Source: Pseudoalteromonas sp. CO133X (lineage in GTDB: Bacteria > Pseudomonadota > Gammaproteobacteria > Enterobacterales > Alteromonadaceae). Taken from it: a DNA stretch of 64,000 bases. The position numbers were made by a program, and so were the translations under genes. The stretch lies in the NCBI GenBank assembly GCA_004208945.1, contig SGPE01000024.1, forward strand, positions 124,001 to 188,000, in the 5' to 3' direction. Positions 7,310 through 16,101 of this stretch are shown here, in pieces. The notes under the pieces are model-generated. The model searched no databases and had not been told where the DNA came from. It saw nothing but the letters and a program-made list of their open reading frames with translations. The number at the start of each line of letters is the position of its first letter. Position 1 is the first letter of the stretch.

Positions 7310-9433
7310 ATGAACACGCAATTCTCTCGTCCAGGTTTTTCATTTTCTAAAATTGCAGCAGCACTTAGCTGTGTTTTAAGTATTTCTGTTTTTGCTGATG
7401 ATTCGATTGAAGTAATCGAAGTACAAGGTCATGCCCAAAATAATCATCAACTCGTTGGCTCTGCCGATTCATTGTTATCTGATTTAGGCGTTGATTTTTC
7501 AGCGGCAGGTGGGGTATCTAACTTACCTGTTATGAATGGCATGATGGGCGATAGAGTTAAAGTATTAGTTGATGGTGCTGATGTCACTGCGGCGTGTGCT
7601 AATCAAATGAACCCGCCATTATCTTACGTGTCGGCGAATCAAATTTCGTCTTACAGCGTGGTTGCTGGTGTGTCGCCGGTGAGCAGTGGTGGCGATAATA
7701 TTGCTGGTGTTATTAGGGTAAATACGATTGCCCCCGAGTTTAGTGATACAGACTCACTCAATTGGCGTACAGGTTATGTTACCGCTCAGTACAAAAGTGT
7801 TAACGACAGCCAAGCGTATGGCCTAGGTGCAAGCCTTGCAAGTAAACAGTTTAGCTTGTCTTATCAAGGCAGCTTTGAAGATGCCAATAGCTATGATGAT
7901 GGTCATGGTGATCGCGTACTCGATACTTTATACCGTGTGCAAAATCATGCCTTAACGGGTGCTATTCGTGATGACAAGCAGCAGCTTGTAGTTAAATTAA
8001 GCCATCAAAAAATTCCCTACCAAGGCTTTCCCAATCAATACATGGATATGACCGATAACACCAGTTACGGATTAGTTGCTCAGTATCAGCGCGAACTTGC
8101 AGACAGTCATTTACATGTGCAAGTGAACTATCATGATGTGAAGCATGAAATGGGTTTTTTTAGTGCAGAAAAAACAGGCATGATGCCAATGAATACAGAT
8201 GCTAAAGACTACAGTTATCAAGTACATTGGCGCACTGACTTATCAAAGCAATCATCATTGATGCTAGGGCACGAATATTATAATTACCGTATTGATGATT
8301 GGTGGCCTGCGGTTGCAGGGTCAATGATGATGGGCCCGAACGAATACATTAATATCAATGAGGGAAAACGCGATCGCCTAGGGGCATTTGCTGAGTATCA
8401 AAATCAAGTAAACCAAGCTTGGTGGTTATCGGCAGGTGTGCGTGTTGAGCAAGTAACTACAGATACTGGTGAAGTACAAGCTTATAACGAAGGCGGCATG
8501 GGTCATATGGGCTCGATGATGAATATGTCGAAAACCGATGCGCAAGCGGCGATGGAATTTAACCAATTAGACCGTAAACGTGACGACACCTTAGTTGATA
8601 TGAGCCTACTTGCGCGCTACCAATTAACTAACAACGATGAGCTGCAATTTGGCCTTGCACGCAAAAACCGTGCGCCCAATTTATATGAGCGTTATAGCTG
8701 GGGTGTTGGTACGATGGCAACCACGATGATCGGTTGGTTTGGTGATGGTAACGGCTATATTGGTAACCCAGATTTAGAAGCCGAAACGGCTCATACTTTG
8801 AGCGCTAGCTACACTAAGCTCGCTAAAGACGATAGCTGGCAAATAACAGCAAATATCTGGTACACACAAGTAAGTGATTACATTGATGCTGAGGTGACTA
8901 AAAGCTTTAACCGCACTGACATGGCGCATACAAAACGCAATATTCTGACGTTTACGAATCTAGATGCCACACTTTATGGCGCTAAACTTGCTGGATTAGT
9001 TGAGCTTCATAATTCAAAGCAAGCAGGAAAGTGGCAATTAAAAGGCTCATTAACCAGTAGTCATGGCGAACGTGATGATAGTAATGAAGACTTATACCAA
9101 ATCATGCCACTAAACACTAAGCTGAGTTTGGAGCACGAATACAAAGGTTGGCAAAACGCATTGAGCTGGCAGTGGGTTGATAGTAAGACCAATGTTGATG
9201 AGCGTCGTTTAGAAAATAAAACCGACAGCTATCAATTATTGGCTATCTCAAGTCAGAAAACCTGGCAAAATTTAACCTTTAAGTTGGCAATTACTAACTT
9301 ACTTAATGAATACTACCAACAGCCACTCGGTGGGGTGAGTATTGCTAATTACAAGCAAGATATGAGCGCGGGTTTTGAGCAGGTTGCAGGGCAAGGCCGT
9401 TCGTATAATGCCAGCATTAGTTATCGGTTTTAG
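7310..9433 (+). CDS. oprC: TonB-dependent copper receptor, OprC/NosA type
   Basis: A 707-residue outer-membrane receptor with a signal peptide ending near VFAD (residue 30), followed by a TonB-box-like stretch at 31-40 (SIEVIEVQG). The plug domain has VDGADVTAACANQMNPPLSY at residues 87-106, the Cys/Met/MNPPLSY pattern typical of the TonB copper receptor family. The barrel ends in ASISYRF with a terminal Phe. Several extracellular-type loops are rich in Met and His: GMMPMN, AGSMMMGP, and GGMGHMGSMMNM. This fits soft-metal binding. The family takes up copper across the outer membrane and feeds copper enzymes such as nitrous oxide reductase or oxidases. The gene is alone, after a universal stress protein. 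A palindrome in the leader suggests regulation. Confidence 0.9.
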   Translation: MNTQFSRPGFSFSKIAAALSCVLSISVFADDSIEVIEVQGHAQNNHQLVGSADSLLSDLGVDFSAAGGVSNLPVMNGMMGDRVKVLVDGADVTAACANQMNPPLSYVSANQISSYSVVAGVSPVSSGGDNIAGVIRVNTIAPEFSDTDSLNWRTGYVTAQYKSVNDSQAYGLGASLASKQFSLSYQGSFEDANSYDDGHGDRVLDTLYRVQNHALTGAIRDDKQQLVVKLSHQKIPYQGFPNQYMDMTDNTSYGLVAQYQRELADSHLHVQVNYHDVKHEMGFFSAEKTGMMPMNTDAKDYSYQVHWRTDLSKQSSLMLGHEYYNYRIDDWWPAVAGSMMMGPNEYININEGKRDRLGAFAEYQNQVNQAWWLSAGVRVEQVTTDTGEVQAYNEGGMGHMGSMMNMSKTDAQAAMEFNQLDRKRDDTLVDMSLLARYQLTNNDELQFGLARKNRAPNLYERYSWGVGTMATTMIGWFGDGNGYIGNPDLEAETAHTLSASYTKLAKDDSWQITANIWYTQVSDYIDAEVTKSFNRTDMAHTKRNILTFTNLDATLYGAKLAGLVELHNSKQAGKWQLKGSLTSSHGERDDSNEDLYQIMPLNTKLSLEHEYKGWQNALSWQWVDSKTNVDERRLENKTDSYQLLAISSQKTWQNLTFKLAITNLLNEYYQQPLGGVSIANYKQDMSAGFEQVAGQGRSYNASISYRF

Positions 9434-9450
9434 GGAAGAGGCTTTGTATT

Positions 9451-9501
9451 TGTAGGCATGAAATTTATTCGCGTGTTGCGCGATGTAAAATCGCGCCTAC
9501 A
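9451..9501. repeat. Palindromic intergenic repeat, well-formed copy
   Basis: The outer arms are TGTAGGC (9451-9457) and GCCTACA (9495-9501). The inner stem is a perfect GCGCGAT-GTAAA-ATCGCGC (9478-9496). It lies between the convergent receptor and AraC genes and may also serve as a transcription stop. Close copies occur at 10479-10614. Confidence 0.65.
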
Positions 9502-9521
9502 ATCTGCTTACACGCCTCGTG

Positions 9522-10379
9522 TTACTTAATCGGCAAATAAATATCTGTTTGCAAGTCGCATTCATCAACTTCATGGATGAGGTTGAGGTAATGAAAGAAA
9601 CACGGGAAATCACGGACTTCTTCACCACTTTGCACTAGCCACTCACGATACAAGTAGTAAACCGTATCGCTAATAGTATCGTGAGAACCCTTGTGGCGCA
9701 CAACTGCGCAGCGACCTGCTGGAATTTCACCACTTCGCACACCTTGCGGGTTTTCTGTTATAGGGTGTGTGATACTGCCGGCAAAGTCAAAACGAAATGC
9801 ATGATCTTCAGTTGTGGCAGGGTCGCTATACGGGATCCCGTAAGTGCGACTGGTTTTAACGGGTGAAAAACCAGATTCTTTACGCCACTCAATAAATTTT
9901 GCGGCGGTATTCATAAGTGTATTCGCAGAACCTTGGTGCGTAAGTAACGCCACCGGTTGTGCTTTAAAATCAACAATGTTTACATTCATAGGGCAAACCT
10001 TTTTGTCAGGTAATGAAAATTCAAACTGTGTGTGCCAATTAGGCCAGTTTGGTTTGCTTCTGAACTCGCTGGGCGACTGCGTAAAAGTGCGCTTAAAAGC
10101 ACGGCTAAATGCTTCAGGGCTATCGAATTGTGCCTCTAGAGCGATGTCGATAATTTTTATTTGCTGCTCAAACGCGAGCCGAAATGAGGCGCGTTTTAAG
10201 CGAGCAAGTTGCGTGTACTTTGTTATGCTTATGCCTACACCAGCAACAAATAAACGATGAAAATGGTATTTTGAGCAACACGCCACCTCACTTAACTTTT
10301 CCAGTGATAGGGGCTCATCGAGATGTTGGCTTATATAATCACAGGCCAGCTCAATACGTTGTTGTTGCTTCGTTTTCAT
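9522..10379 (-). CDS. AraC-family regulator with GyrI-like ligand-binding domain
   Basis: A 285-residue regulator. Residues 1-105 are a double helix-turn-helix AraC domain, with LSLEKLSEVACCSKYHFHRL, a second helix-turn-helix around IIDIALEAQFDSPEAFSRAF, and the FTQSPSEFR end. Residues 125-285 look like a GyrI/SOUL-type small-molecule domain, with QPVALLTHQGS, GIPYSDPATT, GRCAVVRHKGSHDTI and a C-terminal DIYLPIK. This is the Rob/SoxS-like layout, with DNA-binding first and ligand domain last, that often governs drug or redox responses. The ligand is unknown. It stands alone on the minus strand. Its 245-base upstream gap contains palindromic repeats. Confidence 0.9.
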   Translation of the reverse strand: MKTKQQQRIELACDYISQHLDEPLSLEKLSEVACCSKYHFHRLFVAGVGISITKYTQLARLKRASFRLAFEQQIKIIDIALEAQFDSPEAFSRAFKRTFTQSPSEFRSKPNWPNWHTQFEFSLPDKKVCPMNVNIVDFKAQPVALLTHQGSANTLMNTAAKFIEWRKESGFSPVKTSRTYGIPYSDPATTEDHAFRFDFAGSITHPITENPQGVRSGEIPAGRCAVVRHKGSHDTISDTVYYLYREWLVQSGEEVRDFPCFFHYLNLIHEVDECDLQTDIYLPIK

Positions 10380-10478
10380 GGTTATTCTTTAATGCTTTTC
10401 AGAAGTGAGGCCAGTGTGCCATCACCTAAAAGTACCTACCTGATTGAAATTGCGCATTTTGTTTAACATTCACCAATT

Positions 10479-10614
10479 GTAGGCGTGAAATTTATTTCGC
10501 GCGAAGGAAAGTTTATGTTTTGCGTGGTCTTTAAAACGCGCCAAGCAAGCGTGACGCCTACGTATGATATGGGGGAATTTATTTCGTATATTGCGCGATG
10601 TAAAATCGCGCCTA
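10479..10614. repeat. Double palindromic repeat element
   Basis: One unit has arms GTAGGCGT (10479-10486) and ACGCCTAC (10554-10561). The second unit (10571-10614) repeats the sequence GAATTTATTTCG...TTGCGCGATGTAAAATCGCG found at 9451-9501, with a perfect GCGCGAT/ATCGCGC stem at 10593-10611. The gap between the AraC gene and DUF2986 is largely made of these units. Confidence 0.65.
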
Positions 10615-10624
10615 CGATAACTTT

Positions 10625-10807
10625 TTAACTTTCTTGTTCAGCTTCTTGCTGTGCTCGCTTTTCGCGTTCTGCTTTTGAGATATAAGCAGGTTTATTGCTT
10701 TTATGCAGTTTCTCATTGGCGCGTTTATCTTTTTGTTTAAGTTTAGTGAAGATCTTTTTTCTACGATTCATGGGGTCAACAAACAATAAAATGGGGTGAG
10801 CCGACAT
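10625..10807 (-). CDS. DUF2986 small basic protein
   Basis: A 60-residue, strongly basic protein containing MNRRKKIFTKLKQKDKRANE, then KLHKSNKPAYISKAEREK. This is the pattern of the uncharacterised DUF2986 family from marine gammaproteobacteria. Family members usually begin at MNRRKK, which would put the start at 10771, but no ribosome binding site precedes that codon. The upstream ATG used here has AAGG just in front of it and adds twelve residues. The end is a charged, helix-forming tail (QQEAEQES). The function is unknown; the charge suggests contact with nucleic acid or ribosomes, which is speculation. It stops about ten bases from a palindromic repeat. Confidence 0.7.
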   Translation of the reverse strand: MSAHPILLFVDPMNRRKKIFTKLKQKDKRANEKLHKSNKPAYISKAEREKRAQQEAEQES

Positions 10808-10928
10808 TGTACCTTGTAATTAATTTTAAGCCGACATATTTTGCTTAAATAAGAGATTTCATGTCAGGGCTATAACCGTTACAATTAAAACGTACTCTCT
10901 AAAAACCTTTAAAACTCTGGAGCTTATC

Positions 10929-12419
10929 TTGAAACATTCATTACTTGCAGCACTTTTATTAAGTGCATTTTCTAGTCAGGCAGCCGTGTCTGAGCAAAGT
11001 GAAAAACTGGCTAATTATGCGGTAGAACAGTATCAACAAGCGCAAATACATACCCTTGGAAATTTGGTCTCTTATCCTACGGTAAACAAAGAAGGCCTTG
11101 CAACACCAGATAACCCAGACTTTATTGGTTTTAAGTCGTTTTTAAAAATGAAAGCGGCGCAGTTTGGCTTTGATTATCAAGATTTAGGTTACACCGTTCT
11201 GATAGGTATGGGTGATCAAAAAGACAAAGTAACGATTGTCACTCATGGAGATGTACAACCTGCTGATGCCAGTAAATGGCAACAAAGCCCATTTAAAATG
11301 GATAAAACCTCAGAGCCTGGCAAGCTTATCGCTCGCGGTACTGAAGACGACAAAGGAGCGATTGCGACTGCGCTTCATGCGATGAAGGCGATTAAAGATA
11401 ACGGTATTACTTTAAATAACCGTATTGAGCTTATGGTTTACCTTGCAGAAGAGTCTGATTGGGCACCATTACAAGAGTTTATGAAAACTTACCAGCAACC
11501 AAAATATGCTGTAACCATTGATGCGTCATACCCAGTGGTTGTAGCTGAAAAAGGCTGGAGCTTAATTGCGCCGACTTTTTCTGCAACGTCAGCGCAAACA
11601 AGTTTATATGTGAGTGATTTAAAAGGGGGAGCTTTTGTTAGTCAAATCCCTGAAGATGCGAGTGTACTCGTACATAATGCAGACGCGGCAACAGTGGCTA
11701 AATTACACGACAATGTAGCGAAACTTAAAAACGTAAAAGTAGCGATTAAAGAGCAAGCAAGCGGTTTATTAGTGCAAGTGAAGGGTACTTCAGCACATTC
11801 CTCTGAGCCTGAGTCAGGTGAAAATGCCATTGCCCACTTAGCTGAGGTGTTTAAAGGGGTTGATCTTGAGAACAACAGTGATGGTCAAGCAATTGAGTTT
11901 ATTAACCAGTTAATTGGCCTTGATTTATATGGTGCACAATTTGGTGATATTGGTTACGAGCATGATTTTATGGGCCCGATGACAGTGTCGCCAACAGTGC
12001 TTACTCGCCAAGGTAATGATATTAAATTGTCTGTTAATATGCGCCGCCCTGTAGGTAAAGAAGAAGCTGTGCTCAAGCAGCAAATTAATGAAGCATTGAG
12101 TAAATGGCAGTCACGTAATAATGTGACTTTAAAAGACACGGATATCGTGATTGGCACACCAATGTTGTTAGATGGCGCTCCGCATGCACAAGCACTACTT
12201 GATATCTTCAAGCACTTTAGCGGTGACCAAGACGCAGGGTTTGTGTCAATCGGTGGCGGCACAAATGCAAAGCTATTTGATAATGCGGTTTCGTTTGGTC
12301 CATCAATGCCTGGTAAAAAATACACTGGCCATTCAGAGCATGAGTTTATTACCGAAGAGCAGCTTGCGCTTAACTTAAAAATGTATACAGCGATGATGAT
12401 GCAGCTTGGTAACATGTAA
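10929..12419 (+). CDS. Secreted M20-family metallopeptidase (dipeptidase)
   Basis: A 496-residue zinc peptidase of the M20/ArgE-DapE-CNDP group. A signal peptide (KHSLLAALLLSAFSSQAA) directs it to the periplasm. Metal-site motifs are visible: VTIVTHGDVQPAD (the HxD of the family), RGTEDDKGA (bridging Asp), LAEESDW (catalytic Glu pair) and near the end TGHSEHEF (last His ligand). The insert between these is the dimerisation domain, with SSEPESGENA. The start is a TTG codon with CTGGAG six bases upstream; no ATG gives a signal peptide. The family cleaves dipeptides or acyl-amino acids. Together with the window's secreted protease and M3 peptidase it fits peptide scavenging. It is monocistronic and followed by a terminator. 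Confidence 0.88.
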   Translation: MKHSLLAALLLSAFSSQAAVSEQSEKLANYAVEQYQQAQIHTLGNLVSYPTVNKEGLATPDNPDFIGFKSFLKMKAAQFGFDYQDLGYTVLIGMGDQKDKVTIVTHGDVQPADASKWQQSPFKMDKTSEPGKLIARGTEDDKGAIATALHAMKAIKDNGITLNNRIELMVYLAEESDWAPLQEFMKTYQQPKYAVTIDASYPVVVAEKGWSLIAPTFSATSAQTSLYVSDLKGGAFVSQIPEDASVLVHNADAATVAKLHDNVAKLKNVKVAIKEQASGLLVQVKGTSAHSSEPESGENAIAHLAEVFKGVDLENNSDGQAIEFINQLIGLDLYGAQFGDIGYEHDFMGPMTVSPTVLTRQGNDIKLSVNMRRPVGKEEAVLKQQINEALSKWQSRNNVTLKDTDIVIGTPMLLDGAPHAQALLDIFKHFSGDQDAGFVSIGGGTNAKLFDNAVSFGPSMPGKKYTGHSEHEFITEEQLALNLKMYTAMMMQLGNM

Positions 12420-12437
12420 TAGCAATGTTTAAAATGT

Positions 12438-12464
12438 AAAACGCCACTTTTAAAGTGGCGTTTT
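12438..12464. terminator. Bidirectional intrinsic terminator
   Basis: AAAACGCCACTTT and AAAGTGGCGTTTT form a near-continuous palindrome with A/T tracts on both sides, between the convergent M20 peptidase and porin-like genes. Confidence 0.85.
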
Positions 12465-12480
12465 CATTTAGAGTTTTTGA

Positions 12481-13272
12481 CTAGAACTGAGCAACAAACC
12501 TAATATTATAGAGCTCTCCAGAGCCTCTTTCAGTGTAATTAGCAGTTACATAGTATTGGTCGTTAAAAAAGTACTTACCTTGTAAAACTAACTCAGAATC
12601 ATCAATACCTGCACCTATGGCATAGTGATTACCAAAATAGTAGCTTAACATGGCATTGCTTGCAGAGTCATAAACACTGTCTTGGTGACCGACATCAACA
12701 GTAATATATTGACTACCGCTTAAATGATTAAAGTATCTGGCAGAGATGTTCCAATAGTCGAGTTCATCATCTGTTTCAGCTGTAAAGCCTAGATAATCTT
12801 TCTCATTGATTTGGTGGTTATACTGGGCTTTTAGACGCCAATAATCATCACCATACTCACGCTCATTTTTATTTACAGAAACTTTTAATGCATCTGCAAA
12901 TAAGTAGCCTACACCGACTGTATAGTTATCTGCATCATCAACATCGTAAATTTCACCTGTAACAAACCAGTTTTTGTAAAACCCTTCACCAAACATACCC
13001 AGGTAATCATTGTTATCAGCATTAAAGTAATTTACTCGTATGTTTGAGTCTGTATCGAGGTAGCCATAATCATCGAGTACTCCAGAGCTTTGCTGCTCTT
13101 CAAAGTAGTAATGGCTTACTAATTGGTAGCCATCAGAGTTATAATCGTCATGCTCGAGGTAAGTGTAATCAATACTGTTGAACCACTGCTTACTCACTTG
13201 TTGCTCTGTTGCTAATGAGCAGCTTGAATAGGCGAGTGTTGCAAGTGCAATGGGGGCTAGTTGTTTAAACAT
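12481..13272 (-). CDS. Putative outer-membrane beta-barrel porin
   Basis: A 263-residue secreted protein. The ORF is open to 13323, but the ATG used here follows an AAGGA site and begins a good signal peptide (FKQLAPIALATLAYSSCSLA). The mature part is a run of short amphipathic strands with aromatic girdles and acidic loops, many Tyr and Asp, for example QLVSHYYFEEQQ, NYTVGVGYLFADALKV and YWNISARYF. It ends in NIRFVAQF, with a C-terminal Phe as in barrels assembled by Bam. This matches the putative porin group seen in Alteromonadales. The cargo is unknown. The gap upstream holds one degenerate palindromic repeat and the OsmC terminator. Confidence 0.75.
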   Translation of the reverse strand: MFKQLAPIALATLAYSSCSLATEQQVSKQWFNSIDYTYLEHDDYNSDGYQLVSHYYFEEQQSSGVLDDYGYLDTDSNIRVNYFNADNNDYLGMFGEGFYKNWFVTGEIYDVDDADNYTVGVGYLFADALKVSVNKNEREYGDDYWRLKAQYNHQINEKDYLGFTAETDDELDYWNISARYFNHLSGSQYITVDVGHQDSVYDSASNAMLSYYFGNHYAIGAGIDDSELVLQGKYFFNDQYYVTANYTERGSGELYNIRFVAQF

Positions 13273-13418
13273 ACATATCCTTGTTGTATTTTGATTTTCA
13301 AGTACTTTGACTTTCAGGTACATAGTACAACAAGTTGGTTAATGTATTGTAATAAAGTGTTAGAAGTACACGAGTAGAGTTAATTTCGAAGTAGATATAA
13401 AAAGGCTCAAAACAAATC

Positions 13419-13440
13419 GTAGTCGCGACTTTATGTCGCG
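13419..13440. repeat. Degenerate palindromic repeat
   Basis: GTAGTCGCGACTTTATGTCGCG carries a perfect CGCGAC/GTCGCG stem. Read on the other strand it resembles the GCGCGAT-GTAAA-ATCGCGCCTAC unit at 9478-9500. Confidence 0.45.
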
Positions 13441-13455
13441 TGATTTATTAACAAA

Positions 13456-13479
13456 AGCCACCTTGGTTAGAAGGTGGCT
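13456..13479. terminator. Intrinsic terminator after osmC-like gene
   Basis: AGCCACCTT and AAGGTGGCT pair around a 6-base loop, with T-rich tails on both sides. On the minus strand it lies just past the OsmC stop codon. Confidence 0.8.
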
Positions 13480-13487
13480 ATTTTATT

Positions 13488-13922
13488 TTAATTGAGCTGA
13501 GCTGTTAGCGATATTTCTGCATTCATTAATTTAGAAATAGGGCAGCCTTGCTTGGTTTGTTGGCACAACTGGTTAAATTTTTCCTCTGAGATGCCTTCAA
13601 TTTTGGCACTAACATCAAGTGCAATGTGGCTTACTTCAAAGCCATCATCTACTTCGTCAAGGCTAACAGTTGCCTTGGTTGTAATATCATCAGCTACAAA
13701 ATCAGCGTCGGTTAACGCCAGTGATAATGCCATGCTAAAGCAGCTGCTATGTGCCGCAGCAATGAGTTCTTCTGGATTGGTGCCTGGCTTGTCTTCAAAG
13801 CGGGTGTTGAAACCAAAAGGTTGGTTATCTAACGCGCCACTTTGTGTACTGATTTTACCCTTGCCTGATTTGATATCGCCAGACCAGTTTGTATGAGCCG
13901 TTTTTTTAATCGTCATCGTCAT
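13488..13922 (-). CDS. osmC: OsmC-family peroxiredoxin
   Basis: A 144-residue cytoplasmic protein that matches OsmC over its whole length. It reduces organic hydroperoxides with a pair of redox cysteines, seen here as Cys61 in AAAHSSCFSMALS and Cys127 in KQGCPISKLM. Other family marks are GTNPEELIAAAH before the first cysteine and the N-terminal KKTAHTNWSGDIKSGKG. The length fits the OsmC rather than the shorter Ohr branch. The gene is monocistronic with its own terminator. A GGAG-like site (AAAGGAGATGACG) precedes the start. OsmC genes usually respond to osmotic or peroxide stress; no operator is recognised here. Confidence 0.9.
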   Translation of the reverse strand: MTMTIKKTAHTNWSGDIKSGKGKISTQSGALDNQPFGFNTRFEDKPGTNPEELIAAAHSSCFSMALSLALTDADFVADDITTKATVSLDEVDDGFEVSHIALDVSAKIEGISEEKFNQLCQQTKQGCPISKLMNAEISLTAQLN

Positions 13923-14005
13923 CTCCTTTGTAAATAATTTCGGCTAGTGTGAAATGATTTCAGAGTAGTAGGCCGAAAAGTATGATTCAGTAAAGAAGTT
14001 GCAAC

Positions 14006-14158
14006 TTAAACGCCAATTTTTCGCTTGGCTTCACGCTTGCAGCGCTCTGAACAATATTTTACATTTTCCCAATCTCGCTGCCATTTTTTACGCCACATAA
14101 AAGGCCGCTTGCAGACAGGGCAAGTTTTGCTCGGTAAGTTAAGCTTTTTATGAGCCAT
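14006..14158 (-). CDS. DUF2256 zinc-ribbon-like small protein, photolyase partner
   Basis: A 50-residue protein with two Cys pairs: [16 protein letters not shown], then a spacer and [13 protein letters not shown]. The four cysteines suggest one zinc site, and the rest is very basic. This is the DUF2256 family, which occurs next to or fused to cryptochrome/photolyase genes in many bacteria. The start is the ATG giving [11 protein letters not shown]. The longer frame adds 17 residues that belong to the photolyase coding region, and family members begin at this point. It overlaps the end of the photolyase gene by 11 bases, so translation is coupled. Its role is unknown; binding DNA or aiding the photolyase is inferred from context. 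Confidence 0.88.
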   Translation of the reverse strand: MAHKKLNLPSKTCPVCKRPFMWRKKWQRDWENVKYCSERCKREAKRKIGV

Positions 14159-15644
14159 GGCGTTGCCTTTTAAGGCTTTTAACGTGTTTTTGAAGCACAA
14201 CTTTTGCACCCTGTTTCACATCATCGCGTTCTCTAAAAGACCATAATCGGTCCCGAGCTTGTTTTGCTGCTTGCTCTAAATCGACCATGGGCTCTGGGTA
14301 GTCTTCGCCGAGTTTAAAGTCATTAAAGAGGGCTTCCATCGGTGGCTGTAGCCATGGCTGATGAAGATCTTCTATGGGTAAACTTTTAAGTTCAGGACAC
14401 CAGGTTTTAATAAACATACCCTCTACATCTTTGTCCTCAGATTGTTTTATTGGGTTATACAAGCGAATGGTGTTGGTCCCTGTAACTGACGCTTGCATTT
14501 GGATTTGTGGGTAATGAATTCCAGGTTCAAAATCTAAAAAATAACGCGATAGAATTAAACTGACAGGGTGCCAATGAATGTTCATATGATGGGTCATAAA
14601 ACTCACTAACATGGCACGCATTCGAAAGTTTATATAGCCTGTTACTGCCAAGCAACGCATACATGCATCGATAATAGGGATACCAGTTTGACCTTGTTCA
14701 AAGCGTTTTAAGTGCTCTGTAACAAGTTCATCATCTCGGTAAGGATAATGCAGGTAAGCAGGATTTTGAGGTGAAAACTCCATACTGCACTGGCTTTCAA
14801 ACTTTTGCATAAAGTGGCAATGCCAATGCAGCCTTGATTCAAATGCATGTAATGAGCGACGCCAGCTTAGAGGCTGCTTTGCTAAATAGTACTTTAGGGT
14901 CCGATAAACTTGCCGAAGGCTTAGGTTCCCCCAAGCTAAATAGGGTGAAAGGCGAGAGCAAGATTCTCTACTTTTTGATGGGCTTGAGATACCGCTTTGA
15001 TAGCCCTTAGCACGCTGTTCAATAAAGCTTTGTAAACAGGCTCTGGCAGCATGAGGACCGCCATATTGAAACTGTTCATCCCGTTCTGAAAAGCGCTCAG
15101 TGTATCTAGCAACTTGATAATTTTTAGGTAAAACGGTTTTAAAGTTGTGCCAATCTGGCGTTACGAGTGGTTGGTTCATTACGCTGTGCCAGTGAGCTTG
15201 CCAATCAAATTGTTTTGGTCGCGCTCTTATAACAGCACCAAGCGGGGTTTCATGCCATGGGATTGCTTTGTTATTTAGCCAGAGTTTTACCTGTTTATCT
15301 CGCTCAAAAGTGTTGTAAAGACCTATTTCTTGATGACTATAAACCCCTGCAATATCAAACTCATCACTTAGCATTTCCAGTAATGTAACCATTTCTTGGT
15401 TATAAATTGCGATTTCAGCCTTGTATTTTTCGAGTTGCTGGTTGATGTCTTTGAGAGACTGAGCGACAAAACGCCAGTGCCTTAAGCTGTAATGGGGGTC
15501 TTCGAGTAACAGCGGCTCAAAATTATAAATAAGTAAGCAAGGCAGGTCTGATGCAATCGCGGTGGCAAGTGGTTGATGATCAGACAGTCTTAGGTCACGT
15601 TTGAACCAAACAAGATTCACTTTTTGTTTTTCTGAGCCTGCCAT
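14148..15644 (-). CDS. Cryptochrome/deoxyribodipyrimidine photolyase family protein
   Basis: About 498 residues. The N-terminal Rossmann part begins [17 protein letters not shown] and holds the antenna-binding fold. The C-terminal helical FAD domain has [31 protein letters not shown], and [13 protein letters not shown]. The conserved Asn and Arg of the FAD pocket appear as NTIRLYNP. It is the group that travels with DUF2256 and lies between class I photolyases and cryptochromes. It probably repairs UV lesions using blue light, or senses light. The frame is open to a GTG at 15692, but family members begin just before NLVWFKRD, so the ATG giving MAGSEKQK is preferred. The ribosome binding site is weak at either. 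Confidence 0.9.
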   Translation of the reverse strand: MAGSEKQKVNLVWFKRDLRLSDHQPLATAIASDLPCLLIYNFEPLLLEDPHYSLRHWRFVAQSLKDINQQLEKYKAEIAIYNQEMVTLLEMLSDEFDIAGVYSHQEIGLYNTFERDKQVKLWLNNKAIPWHETPLGAVIRARPKQFDWQAHWHSVMNQPLVTPDWHNFKTVLPKNYQVARYTERFSERDEQFQYGGPHAARACLQSFIEQRAKGYQSGISSPSKSRESCSRLSPYLAWGNLSLRQVYRTLKYYLAKQPLSWRRSLHAFESRLHWHCHFMQKFESQCSMEFSPQNPAYLHYPYRDDELVTEHLKRFEQGQTGIPIIDACMRCLAVTGYINFRMRAMLVSFMTHHMNIHWHPVSLILSRYFLDFEPGIHYPQIQMQASVTGTNTIRLYNPIKQSEDKDVEGMFIKTWCPELKSLPIEDLHQPWLQPPMEALFNDFKLGEDYPEPMVDLEQAAKQARDRLWSFRERDDVKQGAKVVLQKHVKSLKRQRHGS

Positions 15645-15813
15645 AATAGTTAGGTTGGAAAATTGCCTTGCCCTTTGTACGTAAAAAGCCACAACTTCGA
15701 TTAATTACTTATGTGATCCACAAAGTTTCCATATTTGTAGCATATTGCCCACACACTTTTGAATGGTATTCAGATTATGCTTACGGTTAATTGAATGACA
15801 TAAAAGGTTCGCT

Positions 15814-16101
15814 ATGAAGCAATTATCTGTACTTTCTGTTTTAGCTATTTCGTTGTTAGCCACAGCGCCCGCTTGCTTTGCTCGCGATCATCAAGGCGGT
15901 CCTCCCCAGCGACCTGACTTTACGACTATTGATATTGATGGTAATGGAGTAATTGATTTTACTGAGTTTAGTGAACAGCCTATGCCAGAAGATATGCTGC
16001 AAACCATTTTTAATGACATGGATGCTGATCAAAATGGTGAAGTAACTGAAGACGAGTTTAATAACCACAAACCACCAAAACGTAAGGAAAATCAACGATG
16101 A
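15814..16101 (+). CDS. Secreted EF-hand calcium-binding protein
   Basis: A 95-residue protein with a signal peptide (KQLSVLSVLAISLLATAPACFA) and two EF-hand loops: DIDGNGVIDFTE near residues 37-49 and DMDADQNGEVTEDE near 68-82. Both keep Asp at loop position 1 and Glu at 12, so they should bind calcium. The second has the DxDxNG core with an Ala insertion-free spacing. It ends in a basic tail (PPKRKENQR). Small periplasmic or secreted EF-hand proteins are common in Alteromonadales, but their roles are mostly unknown. It overlaps the next gene by four bases (ATGA), so both are made from one message. An AAAGG-type site precedes the start. Confidence 0.85.
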   Translation: MKQLSVLSVLAISLLATAPACFARDHQGGPPQRPDFTTIDIDGNGVIDFTEFSEQPMPEDMLQTIFNDMDADQNGEVTEDEFNNHKPPKRKENQR

